In this document: positions 26,121-35,319 of the stretch, piece after piece | How positions within the stretch are numbered: the stretch's first letter is position 1 | How the letters are laid out: each line of letters starts with the position of its first letter | Assembly: GCA_947453195.1 (NCBI GenBank) | Contig: CANGFO010000006.1 | Location: forward strand, 1 to 64,000 | Reading direction: 5' to 3' | Source of the DNA: Flavobacteriaceae bacterium | GTDB taxonomy: Bacteria; Bacteroidota; Bacteroidia; Flavobacteriales; Flavobacteriaceae | Length of the DNA: 64,000 nucleotides | The notes under the pieces: model-generated | Told to the model about the DNA's origin: nothing | The model's database searches: none | The model's input: only the letters and a program-made list of their open reading frames with translations | Translations under genes and position numbers: made by a program

Positions 26121-26836
26121 CATCCTACTTCACTTCGATACTTACAAAAGATTGGGAAATTAATTTTTTGCAATGCTATCCAAATGGGTATTTAAAATAC
26201 ACTGAATTATGTAATTTATTTCAGCTTACTGCTGCCATACATTCGGAACTCGGTGGAATTAGTTTTAGTGACATGCAAGCACATGATCAAGCATGGGTGT
26301 TGAGTAAAATGAGAATTGAAATTAATCGTTTGCCAAAATGGAAGGATAAAGTGACGGTAAAAACTTGGATCAATTCACTTGAAAATTCGCGTTCTACTCG
26401 TTGCCTTGAACTTTATATTGGAGATGAAAAAATGGTGGGATGCGAAACCTTTTGGGCGGTATTTAACACGAACACCCGCAGACCTGAAAACTTAGCTTTA
26501 CCGCACGAGCATTTTGAAATTTACCCAGATATAAAAGCTGTTGAAAAAGGATTTTCTAAAATTAATATTGCTCAAGAATTTGACTTAATACAACAACGGG
26601 TTGTACAATTATCGGATTTAGATATTGTAAATCATGCAAATAGTGTGAAATATTTAGAATGGTGTTTGGATTGCTTCGAACCAGAACTGCTCCTTAAAAA
26701 GAAAATTAAAAGTATGGATATGAATTACTTAAAAGAAGTATCCTATCTTGAGGCAATTGAAATAAATAGAAATCACAAAACTTTTTCAATTAGCAAAGAA
26801 GGGAAAACCTGCTTTGCATTGGAACTTGAATATTAA
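26111..26836 (+). CDS. Acyl-ACP thioesterase (double hot-dog)
   Basis: A 241-residue cytosolic enzyme of the acyl-ACP thioesterase family, expected to release fatty acids from ACP. Two hot-dog halves are visible: residues about 10-120 (CYPNGYLKYTELCNLFQLTA, then WVLSKMRIEINRLPKWKD) and about 150-241. The family-type DLDIVNHANSVKYLEWCLD holds the catalytic Asp/Asn/His region. It overlaps miaA by 10 bases and is the last gene of the yggS unit. Confidence 0.88.
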   Translation: MPIASYFTSILTKDWEINFLQCYPNGYLKYTELCNLFQLTAAIHSELGGISFSDMQAHDQAWVLSKMRIEINRLPKWKDKVTVKTWINSLENSRSTRCLELYIGDEKMVGCETFWAVFNTNTRRPENLALPHEHFEIYPDIKAVEKGFSKINIAQEFDLIQQRVVQLSDLDIVNHANSVKYLEWCLDCFEPELLLKKKIKSMDMNYLKEVSYLEAIEINRNHKTFSISKEGKTCFALELEY

Positions 26837-26864
26837 TTCAGGATTTCAATCTATACTAATCCCC

Positions 26865-26925
26865 TAGCCCAGATAGCAATGAAAAGCTTTGCGAAGCAAA
26901 CTTGCAATGGATAGCTGGATTAGCT
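26865..26925 (+). repeat. Dispersed stem-loop repeat, copy C (61 bp)
   Basis: Starts TAGCCCAGATAGCAATGAAA and ends GCAATGGATAGCTGG followed by ATTAGCT. The hairpin on the minus strand is AGTTTGC-TTC-GCAAAGCT. It lies between the convergent thioesterase and response-regulator genes, just before their shared terminator. Confidence 0.9.
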
Positions 26926-26943
26926 TCAAATAACGACAAAAAA

Positions 26944-26968
26944 AAACTCCAATTTCTTGGAGTTTCTT
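26944..26968. terminator. Terminator between the thioesterase and response-regulator genes
   Basis: AAACTCCA-ATTTCT-TGGAGTTT, preceded by an A tract (26937-26946), which gives a U tract for the minus-strand gene; the plus strand has TTTCTT. Confidence 0.8.
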
Positions 26969-26971
26969 AAT

Positions 26972-27676
26972 TTATTTTTTCACGACCAATCTAAATCCTT
27001 CACCGTGAATGTTAAGAATTTCAACGTTTGGATCTTCTTTCAGATATTTACGTAACTTGGCGATATATACGTCCATACTTCTAGAAGTGAAGTAATTATC
27101 ATCTCTCCAAATTTTGGTAAGTGCCAACTCTCTTGGCATCAAATCTTCTACATAAATGGCAAGCATTTTAAGTAATTCATTTTCTTTTGGAGACAATTTA
27201 ATTGGCTCATTTCCTGGGAAGTTAAGAAAACGAAGTTTAGAATTTAAATGGAATTTACCAATTTGAAATTCGAATTGTACATTTTCTGGCTTTGCTTCGG
27301 CAGATTTACGTTGCATGATTGCTTTGATTTTCATCAACAAAACTTCGGAGTCGAAAGGCTTATTAAGGTAATCATCAGCACCAACTTTATATCCTTTAAG
27401 AACGTCTTCTTTCATGGTTTTTGCAGTAAGAAAAACGATAGGCACTTCTTTGTTTTTTTCACGAATTTCTTTCGCTAAAGTATACCCATCTTTGTATGGC
27501 ATCATTACATCCAAGATACACAAATCGTAGGTATCTTTCTTGAACTTTTCAAAACCTTCCATACCATTCTTTGCTAAAGTAACATCAAAGTCATTTAGCA
27601 TTAAATAGTCTTTTAGTATTGCGCCAAAGTTTTGGTCGTCTTCAACTAATAATATTTTTTTGTTTTCTGCTTCCAT
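26972..27676 (-). CDS. OmpR-family response regulator
   Basis: A 234-residue two-component response regulator. The receiver (1-120) has the acidic pair EDD at 12-14, the phosphoacceptor Asp56 in CILDVMMPYKDG and the conserved FLTAKT and NKPF segments. The C-terminal winged helix (about 135-234) ends with SRSMDVYIAKLRKYLKEDP and GFRL, typical of OmpR/PhoB. It follows the histidine kinase gene by 5 bases and resembles the RprY type of Bacteroidetes. Its targets are unknown. Confidence 0.95.
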   Translation of the reverse strand: MEAENKKILLVEDDQNFGAILKDYLMLNDFDVTLAKNGMEGFEKFKKDTYDLCILDVMMPYKDGYTLAKEIREKNKEVPIVFLTAKTMKEDVLKGYKVGADDYLNKPFDSEVLLMKIKAIMQRKSAEAKPENVQFEFQIGKFHLNSKLRFLNFPGNEPIKLSPKENELLKMLAIYVEDLMPRELALTKIWRDDNYFTSRSMDVYIAKLRKYLKEDPNVEILNIHGEGFRLVVKK

Positions 27677-27681
27677 AATTT

Positions 27682-29268
27682 TTAATTTATTAATGGTAAT
27701 TTAATAATAAACGTGCTTCCTTTTCCTTTTTCGCTTTCCACGAAAATTTGACCGTCATGGTCTTGTACAATTCTTTTTACATAGGCAAGGCCTAATCCAT
27801 GACCCTTCACATTATGTAAATCGCCGGTATGCTCTCTGTAGAATTTTTCGAAAATTCTTTTTTGAGCCGCTTTCGTCATTCCGGCACCTTGGTCTTTTAT
27901 CTTTATCAAGATAAAATCATTCACATTCTCCGTATAAATAGCTATAACAGGATTTTCTGGAGAATATTTTATAGCGTTGTCTAAAATGTTAACCAACACG
28001 TTTGTAAAATGCATTTCATTTAATAATACAGTAGTTCTAGTAGCACCAAAATGCGTTGAAATACTACCATTACGATCTTCAATAATTAAATGAACATGGT
28101 CAATTGCCGTTTCAACAATATCTTGAACATTTTGATTTTCTTTACTTATATCCAATTCTTTTTTATCTAATTTGGATATTCTAAGAACGTTTTCTACTTG
28201 AGCATGCATTCGCTTATTTTCATCTCTAATCATTTGCAAATAGCGTAATATCATTTCCTTATTATCAATAACTTTAGGGTTTTTTATGGCATCTAAAGCT
28301 AAATTAATGGTGGCAATAGGTGTTTTAAACTCGTGGGTCATGTTGTTAATGAAATCGGTTTTGATTTCAGATATCTGTCGCTGCTTAATTAACTGATGCA
28401 AAGCATTGGCATAGGCAATAATTATTATTAAGGTAAAAATCACCGATAATAAGGTAATCCCTAATATCTCTGAAAACAAAAACTTTTTCTTCTGAGGAAA
28501 GGTTACAAGCAATGCATATTTATTATTCCCTTCATTATCAATAAATATTGGAATGGAATAAGTGGCATAATTATCGTAAGTAAAATGATCCGACTTTATT
28601 TTAGTAGCCAATCCATTGCTGTATACATCAAATTCAAAGGGTGTTTTTACACCATACTCAGTTAATTCATTTTCTAACAATTTTTGCAGCATCTCTTTAG
28701 AAACCCTATCCTGAATAGAAAAATTGGCTGCTATATCTTTATAGGCAATTTCAAACTGGGCGCTTTCTAAAATATCTATACTTCCTGATTTTTCAATTGT
28801 TACATCAGGTGTAATTTTGTTTTGAATTTGAGAATTATCAATAGAATTGTTATTGAAAATTTCGGTTTTACGCTTCGCAGTATAACTTTTAATTTTTATG
28901 CTATCTGCTTTTTTATCAAAGAACGTTGAAAATATGTCGTAATCTTCTGACAGAATACTATTTGAATAGATTATAGTTTGATTAGTTTTAGCGTTTCTTT
29001 GGTAATAACCATACTCTAACAAATCATTTTTTAAAGGTACTTTGCCGGTACTATCCTTCAGTTTTTTATATTTACTATAAAAGGAATACTCTTCTTGTTT
29101 TTGCAATTTTTTAGAAACGTTTCCTAAGACCTGCTTTACATGAAATCGGAATTGCTCTTCGTTGTTTTCTAGTGAGGTGTGAAACCAATAAACTTGTACT
29201 AAAATTATCCCCATCAAGGATAAACTCATCAACAAGACTAATAATCTAAAAACAAACTTATTCATCAT
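27682..29268 (-). CDS. Two-component sensor histidine kinase
   Basis: A 528-residue inner-membrane kinase: TM1 at about 6-30, a periplasmic sensor region of about 230 residues and TM2 at about 264-290, with no obvious HAMP domain. The HisKA box is MTHEFKTPIATIN with the phosphorylated His312. The catalytic domain has ILDNAIKYSPENP (N box), DQGAGMTKAAQKRIFEKF (G1/F) and GHGLGLAYVKRI (G2). It is paired with the OmpR-type regulator 5 bases downstream and resembles RprX of Bacteroides. The signal is unknown. Confidence 0.95.
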   Translation of the reverse strand: MMNKFVFRLLVLLMSLSLMGIILVQVYWFHTSLENNEEQFRFHVKQVLGNVSKKLQKQEEYSFYSKYKKLKDSTGKVPLKNDLLEYGYYQRNAKTNQTIIYSNSILSEDYDIFSTFFDKKADSIKIKSYTAKRKTEIFNNNSIDNSQIQNKITPDVTIEKSGSIDILESAQFEIAYKDIAANFSIQDRVSKEMLQKLLENELTEYGVKTPFEFDVYSNGLATKIKSDHFTYDNYATYSIPIFIDNEGNNKYALLVTFPQKKKFLFSEILGITLLSVIFTLIIIIAYANALHQLIKQRQISEIKTDFINNMTHEFKTPIATINLALDAIKNPKVIDNKEMILRYLQMIRDENKRMHAQVENVLRISKLDKKELDISKENQNVQDIVETAIDHVHLIIEDRNGSISTHFGATRTTVLLNEMHFTNVLVNILDNAIKYSPENPVIAIYTENVNDFILIKIKDQGAGMTKAAQKRIFEKFYREHTGDLHNVKGHGLGLAYVKRIVQDHDGQIFVESEKGKGSTFIIKLPLIN

Positions 29269-29332
29269 TCAAATTTATAATTTTAACATTTATGCTGTTA
29301 ATGTATTAACCAAACATTAACATTGACTGCTT

Positions 29333-31018
29333 TTATTGTATATTTTTCAATGAATTAAGCAAATTATCTATTTGAATTTTAGTCTGATCAAAATCTTCAT
29401 TATTAATCACATACTGACTTTTTGCAATACGTTGCTCATCGGTAAGCTGATTATTAATTCGTTGTTGTACTTTTTCTCTAGTAGTATTATCTCTTTGAAT
29501 GACTCTTTCAATTCGAGTCTCAATAGGTGCGCATATCGTAATCACTGCAGCACAATCTTTATAGCTTCCACTCTCAAAAAGTACTGCAGCCTCTTTAACA
29601 AGATACGAATAATTTTTGTGTTTTACAACCCATCGCTCAAAATTATTTTTTACAGCAGGATGCACAATTGAGTTAAGTAATTTTAATTTATCTTGATCAT
29701 TAAAGACAATTGATGCCAATTTTTCTCTATCTAAGGTTCTATTTTCAGTAATAATACTTTCGCCAAAATTGGATTCAATTTCAGTAATGACCTCAGGTAA
29801 TTCCATAACTTTTTTGGCTTCCAGATCAGAAATATAAACAGGAATTCCTTTAGATTGAATATAATTGGCAACAGATGTTTTTCCGCTACCAATACCGCCG
29901 GTTAATCCAATGATTTTGGGCATCCTATCTTCTGCAATTACTTTTTCAGCTTTTATTGAATTTACTTTTTCTTCTTTATCTAAGACCACCTTTGGCTTAT
30001 CAAAATTATTGATAGTCGTATTTACTTTAAAAAATAATTCCGGAAATGCAATTTGAGGTTGTTGACGTAAAAAATGGATTTTAAAATAAGAGGTCATAAA
30101 TCCGAAACCATATCCAAAAAATTGTTTCCATACTGCAACTACAGATAAAAGACCAATTAACAGATTTTTATTTTGAACACTAGAAACAATAAAAATTGTT
30201 AGAAAATATAAAAAATAGAGTTTTAGTGCCCAATCGAAAAGTGCAAAGATTAACACAAAAGAAGCTATTAATCCAATAACAAAAAAAGTTGGAAACCAAA
30301 AAGTAATTTTACTATACTCTGGATACCATGAATTTAAAATTGGTCTTGCCTTACCAAATTTTGAAACTTGTAAACTAAATTTTTCCCAATCAATTCTTCT
30401 TTTATGATAAACAAATGCACTAGAGAACAATCGGGTATCATAACCTAATTTCCATAATCGAATAGATAAATCAGGGTCTTCACCAGGATGAATGTTTCCA
30501 AACCCTTTTGAATCGATAAATGCTTTTTTAGAAATTCCCATATTGAAACTTCTAGGTTGAAATTTGCTGATTTTTTCTGAACCTCCTCTTATTCCACCAG
30601 TAGTAAGTGTGGATGTCATAGCAAAATTAATTGCCTTTTGAATATTTGAAAAAGAATCCAAAGCGGCATCAGGTCCTCCAAAACAATCGACATAATTGGA
30701 TTTTAATTCTTTTTCAACTTCTTGTAAATAGTTTTCAGGAATGATACAATCAGAATCAAAAATGATAAAATAGTCGCCTTTTGCCTTATGCATTCCATAA
30801 TTTCTAGAATCACCTGGCCCTGAATTTTCCTTAAAGTAATAGGTAATATTTAATTTGTCAGAAAATTTAGCAACCACTTCTTCACTAGAAACAGTAGACC
30901 CATCTTCTACAATTACAATTTCGTAGTTTTCTTTATATGTTGATTTCAACAAACTTTCTAATAGTTCATTTACTTCTTCAGGTCTGTTATATACAGGAAT
31001 AATAATGGAAAAATACAT
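29333..31018 (-). CDS. coaE: Family 2 glycosyltransferase fused to dephospho-CoA kinase
   Basis: A 561-residue protein joining two unrelated enzymes. Residues 1-230 are a GT2 glycosyltransferase (SIIIPVYNRPEE, VEDGST, DSD at 88-90, GEDPDLSIRLW) followed by hydrophobic helices at about 236-290. Residues 366-561 are a complete dephospho-CoA kinase, the last step of CoA synthesis: P-loop GLTGGIGSGKT (371-381), then YISDLEAKKV, VHPAVK and the lid region IQRDNTTREKVQQRI. The CoaE part begins at an internal ATG (29923), the natural start of stand-alone CoaE, so it might also be made separately. The linker (about 330-365) is Lys/Glu-rich. The fusion places CoaE at the membrane. Confidence 0.9.
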   Translation of the reverse strand: MYFSIIIPVYNRPEEVNELLESLLKSTYKENYEIVIVEDGSTVSSEEVVAKFSDKLNITYYFKENSGPGDSRNYGMHKAKGDYFIIFDSDCIIPENYLQEVEKELKSNYVDCFGGPDAALDSFSNIQKAINFAMTSTLTTGGIRGGSEKISKFQPRSFNMGISKKAFIDSKGFGNIHPGEDPDLSIRLWKLGYDTRLFSSAFVYHKRRIDWEKFSLQVSKFGKARPILNSWYPEYSKITFWFPTFFVIGLIASFVLIFALFDWALKLYFLYFLTIFIVSSVQNKNLLIGLLSVVAVWKQFFGYGFGFMTSYFKIHFLRQQPQIAFPELFFKVNTTINNFDKPKVVLDKEEKVNSIKAEKVIAEDRMPKIIGLTGGIGSGKTSVANYIQSKGIPVYISDLEAKKVMELPEVITEIESNFGESIITENRTLDREKLASIVFNDQDKLKLLNSIVHPAVKNNFERWVVKHKNYSYLVKEAAVLFESGSYKDCAAVITICAPIETRIERVIQRDNTTREKVQQRINNQLTDEQRIAKSQYVINNEDFDQTKIQIDNLLNSLKNIQ

Positions 31019-31034
31019 TTGAAAAAAATTTTAA

Positions 31035-31042
31035 CAAATATA
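31035..31042 (-). promoter_or_regulatory. -7 element of the GT2-coaE gene
   Basis: Minus strand TATATTTG, 16 bases before the ATG at 31018. Confidence 0.55.
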
Positions 31043-31056
31043 CTATTTCTATAAAA

Positions 31057-31084
31057 GAAAAGTCCTGCATAAGCAGGACTTTTA
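31057..31084 (-). terminator. Terminator after the type A T9SS cargo gene
   Basis: AGTCCTGC-ATAA-GCAGGACT (31061-31080) with A/T tails, 26 bases beyond the stop at 31106. Confidence 0.88.
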
Positions 31085-31105
31085 ATATAATTTAAAAAAG
31101 TAAAC

Positions 31106-33934
31106 TTACTCTTTAATCACTTTAATAGTTTTGACTAATTTATCTGATGTGATTTTAACTAGATAAGTTCCAGTAGTTAATCTAGACATATCAATCTGCC
31201 CTTTATTATCATCTATAGTTTTAACTAACATTTCTTGTCCTAGTAAATTAATTACTTGTACTTTAGAAATATTCTCAGAATTTGAAATATTTAAAACATC
31301 TTTAACTGGATTAGGATAGAATGTAAAGGTTGAATTACTAAAACTTGAATTAGCTAAAGAAGCATCAAAAGCAGAAATTCTAAAGGTTCCCATAACATCA
31401 TTACCATATTCCCAAACATTTACATATAAAGAATCACCAGGATTCAAATTTGACAATGTAATTAATGAAAACATTCCATCAGCACTAGAGTCATCATCAC
31501 ATGCTTCTAGGAATAAATTGGAACAATCTCCACTGTAAACCGCCATTCCAGTATCTAAAATCGCACTTCCATTTGCAGTGTCATTATTGGTCTCAATTGT
31601 CAAACTTCCCGATGCAGGAACTACTAATTGATACCAAACATCTCCACCACTAAAAGAAGCACATCCTGGTGCTGGTGGATTAGAATTAGTTGCCCATTCG
31701 TTAGAACCGACAGCTTCATTGTCAGCAAACACACCACCTACAACTAAAGTATCTGGATTAGAGCATTCATCATTTGAAGGAGGAGGAGGCAATGTACCAA
31801 CACAAACATCAAATGTTGTAATTTCTGGAGTTGAGCTATACGAATAAACTCTTACGTAATAAGTTTGTCCTACTACTAATCCAGAAGGAACACTTACGTT
31901 TGGATCTGAACAGGTATTTGGCACAAGAGTTAAATTATCACAATCTGGTCCAGTCCATAAAGAATGGAATAAATCAGTAGTTGTTCCAACAACATTTATT
32001 AAACTAATTTGGTGCGCAGTTTGAGTTGCTTCGAATGAGAACCAAACATCATCATTAGGATCACCAAAACAAGTTGTATCAAAGATATTTGACGGTGAAG
32101 CTGCGTTAATTGTTCCTGATGTAACAATACCGCAATTTAAATCTGGATTTACTGTTAATGCTAATGAATTTACACAATCATCATTTGAAGGTGGAATGGC
32201 TGTAGTAGTAAAAGTAAATGGTCCTGTCCAAACACTAAATCCATTTCCTTGACAGTTTGCTCTAACATAAACATCATAAACTGTTTCTGGATTTAAGTTA
32301 TTTAGCACATATGGGCTTGTAGCATTTGAATCTGAAGGTGATCCAACTGGTTCTCCTCCTCCTGCACTAGTAACATGAACATCCCACATAGTTTCTGTAC
32401 AACCTGTATTCCAAGATAACAATGCTGAAAATGCAGAAATATTTGTAACCGCTATACCTGAAGGTTGAGGACAGGGCGCTGCTGCAGAAATTGTAACATC
32501 ATAATCTTCCGTTTCACCATAACCATATGATGAACATGGATCAATCATATCTCCAGCTGTTGAATAAACATCTCTTACTCGCATTCTATGTAATCCAAGC
32601 GGAGGACTGCAAGACAATACAATTGGAAAAGTAGCAGTTCCATTAGCTGCAATATAAGCAGTAGAATAACCAACTCTTTCAGTGGTGTCAAATACTCCAT
32701 CATCATTGTAATCAATCCATACTGCAACATTTTGTGATCCGAAAGTACCTACAGTTACATTAACGTTATAATTTGACCCAGCTTGTAAAATAGCTGTGTA
32801 ATTAGGCTGTCCTGTGAAATGTGTATAAGAAGTTCCTGAAGTGTCAGTACCTGTACTGTTTGATAAAGTGGTATTTGTAATTTCAATATTTGAAATCATA
32901 TCTCCATAAGTAATTCCTGTAGTATATACTGGAGTACAATAACAAGTTAATGGATCATTTAAATCAACCATTACTGGATTACTTGAAAAAGTTAACCCAG
33001 AATTTGTACAAGTCACTACGCATTTATAGTAAGTAACTGCAGATTGTGTCGCAGTATATATATTAGAAGTAGAATTTCCAGGTGCATTTACGTAAGAATT
33101 TGCAGCACCACTTGGAGATACTTTCCATTGATAAGTTATTCCAGAACCTAAATTATTTTGTAAACTTAAATTAAAAGGAATTCCAACACAAATTGAAGTT
33201 ACAGGAGAAACCGTATCACCCGGCATTGGTAACCCATTACATGGTGGTGGTGGAGAAAACGTATATTTTACACCTGTTAAATCTGCAGTACTTGCAATTG
33301 AATTATTTGCTAAAGTACCAGAAGCCGAAGCTGTAGCACCAGCCCCAGGTGTAACACTTAAAAAAGAATTAGCTCCATTCAAACCTATAGATGCAGATAA
33401 AGTTCCTGCAGCATCCATTGTAGAATTATAAATAAAATCAATATCATTACTTGTTTGGTGCAACACAATTTTGAAACTAGCAAAAGCAGAAGAACTTGTA
33501 GAACCACTTCCTCCAACATTTACATTATCCCATCCAATTTCTAATATTTGATTTGGAGCACTACCCGATACAGTATATTGAATACTTCCTGTACCTCTGT
33601 TGTTATCATCCCAAAAAGCACCTATTAACGGATTAAAACTACATGCATTTGATAATGAATTCATATAAGATCCTGACCCTATAGTACCACCTAAATTTAT
33701 AAAACCATTAGTGTTAACACTAAAAGTGGTGTAATCTACACCTTCAAAATTAAAGGTAAAGCCGATTGGAATTCCGTTTTGACTTCCATCATCTCCAGTA
33801 GCTGTAACATCAGTTCCATTCACAGGATTGTAAGTATCTGTTGATTCTGAAAAGGAATAAAGCGAAACTTGCTGAGCAAAACTCACATTAACAACCATCA
33901 GAATGAAGACCCATAAAAAAGTAATTTTCTTCAT
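31106..33934 (-). CDS. Secreted multidomain protein with type A T9SS sorting domain
   Basis: A 942-residue secreted protein. The signal peptide ends at about 20 (VNVSFAQ). The N-terminal region (about 25-230) has a nidogen-like pattern (GIPIGFTFNFEGVDYTTFSV, later GAFWDDNNRGTGSIQY). Next come an Ig-like segment, a GEVED domain (about 395-475, WIDYNDDGVFD and YGYGETEDYDV) and a fibronectin type III domain (about 488-580, ending FTFTTTA). Two pre-peptidase C-like beta-sandwiches follow (DDVWFSFEA and GDVWYQLVVP regions). The C-terminus from about 870 (FTFYPNPVKDVLNIS, then GTYLVKITSD) is a type A sorting domain that directs export through the T9SS and removal at the cell surface. No catalytic domain is seen, so an adhesive or binding role is likely. 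Confidence 0.9.
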   Translation of the reverse strand: MKKITFLWVFILMVVNVSFAQQVSLYSFSESTDTYNPVNGTDVTATGDDGSQNGIPIGFTFNFEGVDYTTFSVNTNGFINLGGTIGSGSYMNSLSNACSFNPLIGAFWDDNNRGTGSIQYTVSGSAPNQILEIGWDNVNVGGSGSTSSSAFASFKIVLHQTSNDIDFIYNSTMDAAGTLSASIGLNGANSFLSVTPGAGATASASGTLANNSIASTADLTGVKYTFSPPPPCNGLPMPGDTVSPVTSICVGIPFNLSLQNNLGSGITYQWKVSPSGAANSYVNAPGNSTSNIYTATQSAVTYYKCVVTCTNSGLTFSSNPVMVDLNDPLTCYCTPVYTTGITYGDMISNIEITNTTLSNSTGTDTSGTSYTHFTGQPNYTAILQAGSNYNVNVTVGTFGSQNVAVWIDYNDDGVFDTTERVGYSTAYIAANGTATFPIVLSCSPPLGLHRMRVRDVYSTAGDMIDPCSSYGYGETEDYDVTISAAAPCPQPSGIAVTNISAFSALLSWNTGCTETMWDVHVTSAGGGEPVGSPSDSNATSPYVLNNLNPETVYDVYVRANCQGNGFSVWTGPFTFTTTAIPPSNDDCVNSLALTVNPDLNCGIVTSGTINAASPSNIFDTTCFGDPNDDVWFSFEATQTAHQISLINVVGTTTDLFHSLWTGPDCDNLTLVPNTCSDPNVSVPSGLVVGQTYYVRVYSYSSTPEITTFDVCVGTLPPPPSNDECSNPDTLVVGGVFADNEAVGSNEWATNSNPPAPGCASFSGGDVWYQLVVPASGSLTIETNNDTANGSAILDTGMAVYSGDCSNLFLEACDDDSSADGMFSLITLSNLNPGDSLYVNVWEYGNDVMGTFRISAFDASLANSSFSNSTFTFYPNPVKDVLNISNSENISKVQVINLLGQEMLVKTIDDNKGQIDMSRLTTGTYLVKITSDKLVKTIKVIKE

Positions 33935-33960
33935 TTTTTTTTAATTTATAATTTATAAAT

Positions 33961-33968
33961 CAAAAGTA
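33961..33968 (-). promoter_or_regulatory. -7 element of the type A T9SS cargo gene
   Basis: Minus strand TACTTTTG, 26 bases before the ATG at 33934 and directly beside the fabV terminator. Confidence 0.6.
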
Positions 33969-34007
33969 CAAAAAAAAGCTTAGACTGAATTTATCTAAGC
34001 TTTTTTT
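33969..34007 (-). terminator. Terminator after fabV
   Basis: AAGCTTAGA (33976-33984) pairs with TCTAAGCTT (33994-34002); the plus-strand A tract at 33970-33977 is the U tract for the minus-strand transcript. Confidence 0.88.
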
Positions 34008-34052
34008 ATATAAATAAGTAACTTATTTAGAATATGTATAAAGTTTTATATT

Positions 34053-35243
34053 CTATTTAATACTAGAAACCATAACCATTTCATCTGCTTCAGCATCGTA
34101 ATTTACACCATCAAAACCAAAACCAAATAAATTTAAAAAGTCTTGCTTGTACCCGGGTAAATCACCTATTTCTGAAAGGTTTTCTGTAGTAGCTTTAGTC
34201 CATAATTCAGAAACCTTTGCTTGAACATCGTCGCGCATTTCCCAATCATCTATTCTAATTCTACCTTCAGAATCGATAGGGACGTCTTTTCCAGTATACA
34301 ATCGCTGACTGTATAATCGCTGAATTTGCTCAATACATCCTTCGTGAATTCCTTCAGCTTTCATTATTTTATACAATAATGAAATGTATAAAGGAATAAC
34401 CGGAATAGCAGAACTTGCTTGAGTTACCAATGCTTTATTTACAGAAACATATGCTTTTCCATTTAATTCTTTTAATGAATCAGTAATAGTAAACGCAGTT
34501 GCTTCCAAATGATCTTTTGCTCTACCAATAGTTCCTTTTCTATAAACCGCTTCAGTAACTGCCGGCCCAATATATGAGTAAGCAATAGTAGTTGCTCCTG
34601 GAGCTAACAAATTAGCTTCTTTTAGATCATGCATCCATATAGCCCAATCTTCACCACCCATTACGACAACGGTATTATCTATATCTTCCTGATTAGCAGG
34701 TTCAATTGAAACTTGAGTTACATTACCAGTATGAAAATCAACCGTTTTATTTGTAAAAGTTCCTCCAATTGGTTTCAAGGTTGAACGATGTAAAACTCCA
34801 GTATCTGGATGCATACGCACTGGAGAAGCCAAACTATAAATCACCAAATCAATTTGACCTAAATCTTCTTTTATAGTATCAATAACTTGTTGCTTAACTT
34901 CTTTAGAAAATGCATCACCATTAATACTTTTTGCATAAAGTCCTGCATTGTGCGCTTCATTTTCAAAAGCTGCAGAATTATACCAACCCGGAGAAGCAGT
35001 TTTACCTTCAGTTGGTGGTTTTTCAAAAAATACACCAATCGTAGAAGCACCACAACCAAAAGCACTTGAAATTCTTGAGGCTAATCCAAATCCTGTGGAA
35101 GCACCTACAACCAATACTCTTTTAGCACCATCAATTGGTCCTTTAGATTTTACATATTCAATTTGTTTTTTTACATTTTGTTCACAACCCTTTGGATGTG
35201 CTGTCAAACAAATAAAGCCACGCATTCTTGGTTCTATAATCAT
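34053..35243 (-). CDS. fabV: Enoyl-ACP reductase, FabV type
   Basis: FabV is an NADH-dependent trans-2-enoyl reductase that completes each round of fatty-acid elongation and replaces FabI in some bacteria, giving low triclosan sensitivity. The 396-residue length fits. It starts with MIIEPRMRGFICLTAHPKGC, has the cofactor motif VGASTGFGLASRISSAFG (about 46-63) and the active-site spacing Y-x8-K in YRKGTIGRAK. No FabI gene is in this window. It has its own promoter and terminator. Confidence 0.95.
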   Translation of the reverse strand: MIIEPRMRGFICLTAHPKGCEQNVKKQIEYVKSKGPIDGAKRVLVVGASTGFGLASRISSAFGCGASTIGVFFEKPPTEGKTASPGWYNSAAFENEAHNAGLYAKSINGDAFSKEVKQQVIDTIKEDLGQIDLVIYSLASPVRMHPDTGVLHRSTLKPIGGTFTNKTVDFHTGNVTQVSIEPANQEDIDNTVVVMGGEDWAIWMHDLKEANLLAPGATTIAYSYIGPAVTEAVYRKGTIGRAKDHLEATAFTITDSLKELNGKAYVSVNKALVTQASSAIPVIPLYISLLYKIMKAEGIHEGCIEQIQRLYSQRLYTGKDVPIDSEGRIRIDDWEMRDDVQAKVSELWTKATTENLSEIGDLPGYKQDFLNLFGFGFDGVNYDAEADEMVMVSSIK

Positions 35244-35301
35244 AATTTGAATAATTTCTTGTTTAAAATTTGCCGTTGTAATTCACACCAAAAACAGCAA
35301 A

Positions 35302-35309
35302 CAAATATA
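35302..35309 (-). promoter_or_regulatory. -7 element of fabV
   Basis: Minus strand TATATTTG, 58 bases before the fabV ATG, just after the recN stop. Confidence 0.5.
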
Positions 35310-35319
35310 ATTCTATTTT

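Noticed and set aside
27682..31018. GT2-CoaE and the two-component pair as part of a polysaccharide gene cluster
   Set aside because: Only one glycosyltransferase is present and neighbours are housekeeping genes.
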